Below the pieces are notes generated by a model, which worked only from the letters and a program-made list of their open reading frames with translations, ran no database searches and was not told where the DNA came from. A stretch of 64,000 nucleotides of DNA, taken from Nymphaea colorata (taxonomy: Eukaryota > Streptophyta > Magnoliopsida > Nymphaeales > Nymphaeaceae). Made by a program: the position numbers and the translations under genes. The stretch covers positions 20,577,002-20,641,001 of the forward strand of contig NC_045148.1 of the NCBI RefSeq assembly GCF_008831285.2, given 5' to 3'. This document shows, in pieces, positions 63,539-64,000 of the stretch (the stretch's first letter is position 1; the number at the start of each line of letters is the position of its first letter).

Positions 63539-64000
63539 GTACTCTTTTTCTCTGGTTGCTTTCCTTTCTGTTTTCTTATCGAGGTTCCATCGGTTTGCCA
63601 CTACTGGTTTTAGATCTTCATCGGTGCAGTTTTCCTCCAAAAAAACCAATCCGTCGTCTGATTTGGTCAAATAACTGGTGTAGGGCAGCATGGATGATTT
63701 AATTTGGTCAATCTCGCTCGGCATAGTAGATAGGATGAAACATATCTGAAGATTTAGAGTCTTCAAGAAGTTTGTCCGTTTTACGTTTTTTTCTGTTGCA
63801 TTCAAGTTTTTAGGTTCTAGGGTTTTGGTGATCATATGAAAGGTTGAGTTGGTTTGCTTTTGTTTTCTGAGTTCTGAGTCATGTTGGAGTTGTATGTTTC
63901 TTTATCGTAATATACGACTTGGTGTTTTCTGAATGTTGGTGGTCGCTTATCTATCTGATTGTTGATGATTGGTCAATCGATTTTATCATGTTCGGAGGCT

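Overview
This is plant nuclear DNA, almost certainly from an angiosperm. The evidence is spliceosomal introns with GT-AG borders, genes of land-plant families (two GRAS regulators, a plant PPR protein, an NPH3/BTB protein, a plant FYVE protein), cytosolic ribosomal protein eL13, plant-type transposable elements, a decayed plastid DNA insertion, and many long AT dinucleotide tracts. The species cannot be named from the sequence. Gene density is low, with seven recognisable protein genes or gene parts in 64 kb, and most of the rest is AT-rich intergenic DNA with relics of mobile elements.

Layout. Positions 1-4943 look like one end of a Ty3/gypsy (Tat/Ogre-like) retrotransposon on the minus strand: a 3.7 kb LTR holding three tandem-repeat fields, a primer binding site, a leader, and a plant-mobile-domain (PMD) reading frame running off the left edge. 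Positions 4.9-11.9 kb are intergenic with a tiny Tourist-like MITE and short repeats. Positions 12-16.3 kb hold a PAT1/SCL13-branch GRAS gene (+) with a probable 5'UTR intron. Positions 18.0-19.6 kb hold an intronless E-class PPR gene (+). It converges on a four-coding-exon RPL13 gene (-, 21.3-22.8 kb) whose 5'UTR intron probably reaches 24.5 kb. A broken copy of the first half of the PPR gene lies at 26.5-27.3 kb. At 30.2-31.4 kb a hAT-type element with a perfect 8-bp target duplication splits a short open exon. Positions 31.4-38.1 kb are gene-poor. An SCL32-type GRAS gene (+) lies at 38.5-39.8 kb behind a tandemly duplicated promoter. Positions 40-48 kb are gene-poor with local duplications. 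A three-exon NPH3/BTB gene (+) occupies 48.9-51.9 kb. Positions 52-63 kb contain the longest AT tracts, a chloroplast trnI-GAU fragment, a hAT-like MITE and a Ty1/copia integrase relic. The first exon of a FYVE-domain gene (+) begins at 63.4 kb.

The genes do not form a pathway. Two are GRAS regulators, one is an organelle RNA-binding protein, one a housekeeping ribosomal protein, one a probable cullin-3 adaptor, and one a membrane-trafficking type protein. The linkage of RPL13, an SCL32-type GRAS gene and an NPH3 gene recalls a neighbourhood on Arabidopsis chromosome 3 and may be old synteny. I found no convincing new biological system. The strongest observations are the hAT-split exon with its shared MITE family, the plastid insertion, the half-gene PPR duplicate, the SCL32 promoter duplication with a TATA difference, the splice-site juxtaposition before the RPL13 start codon, and the PMD-carrying retroelement end.
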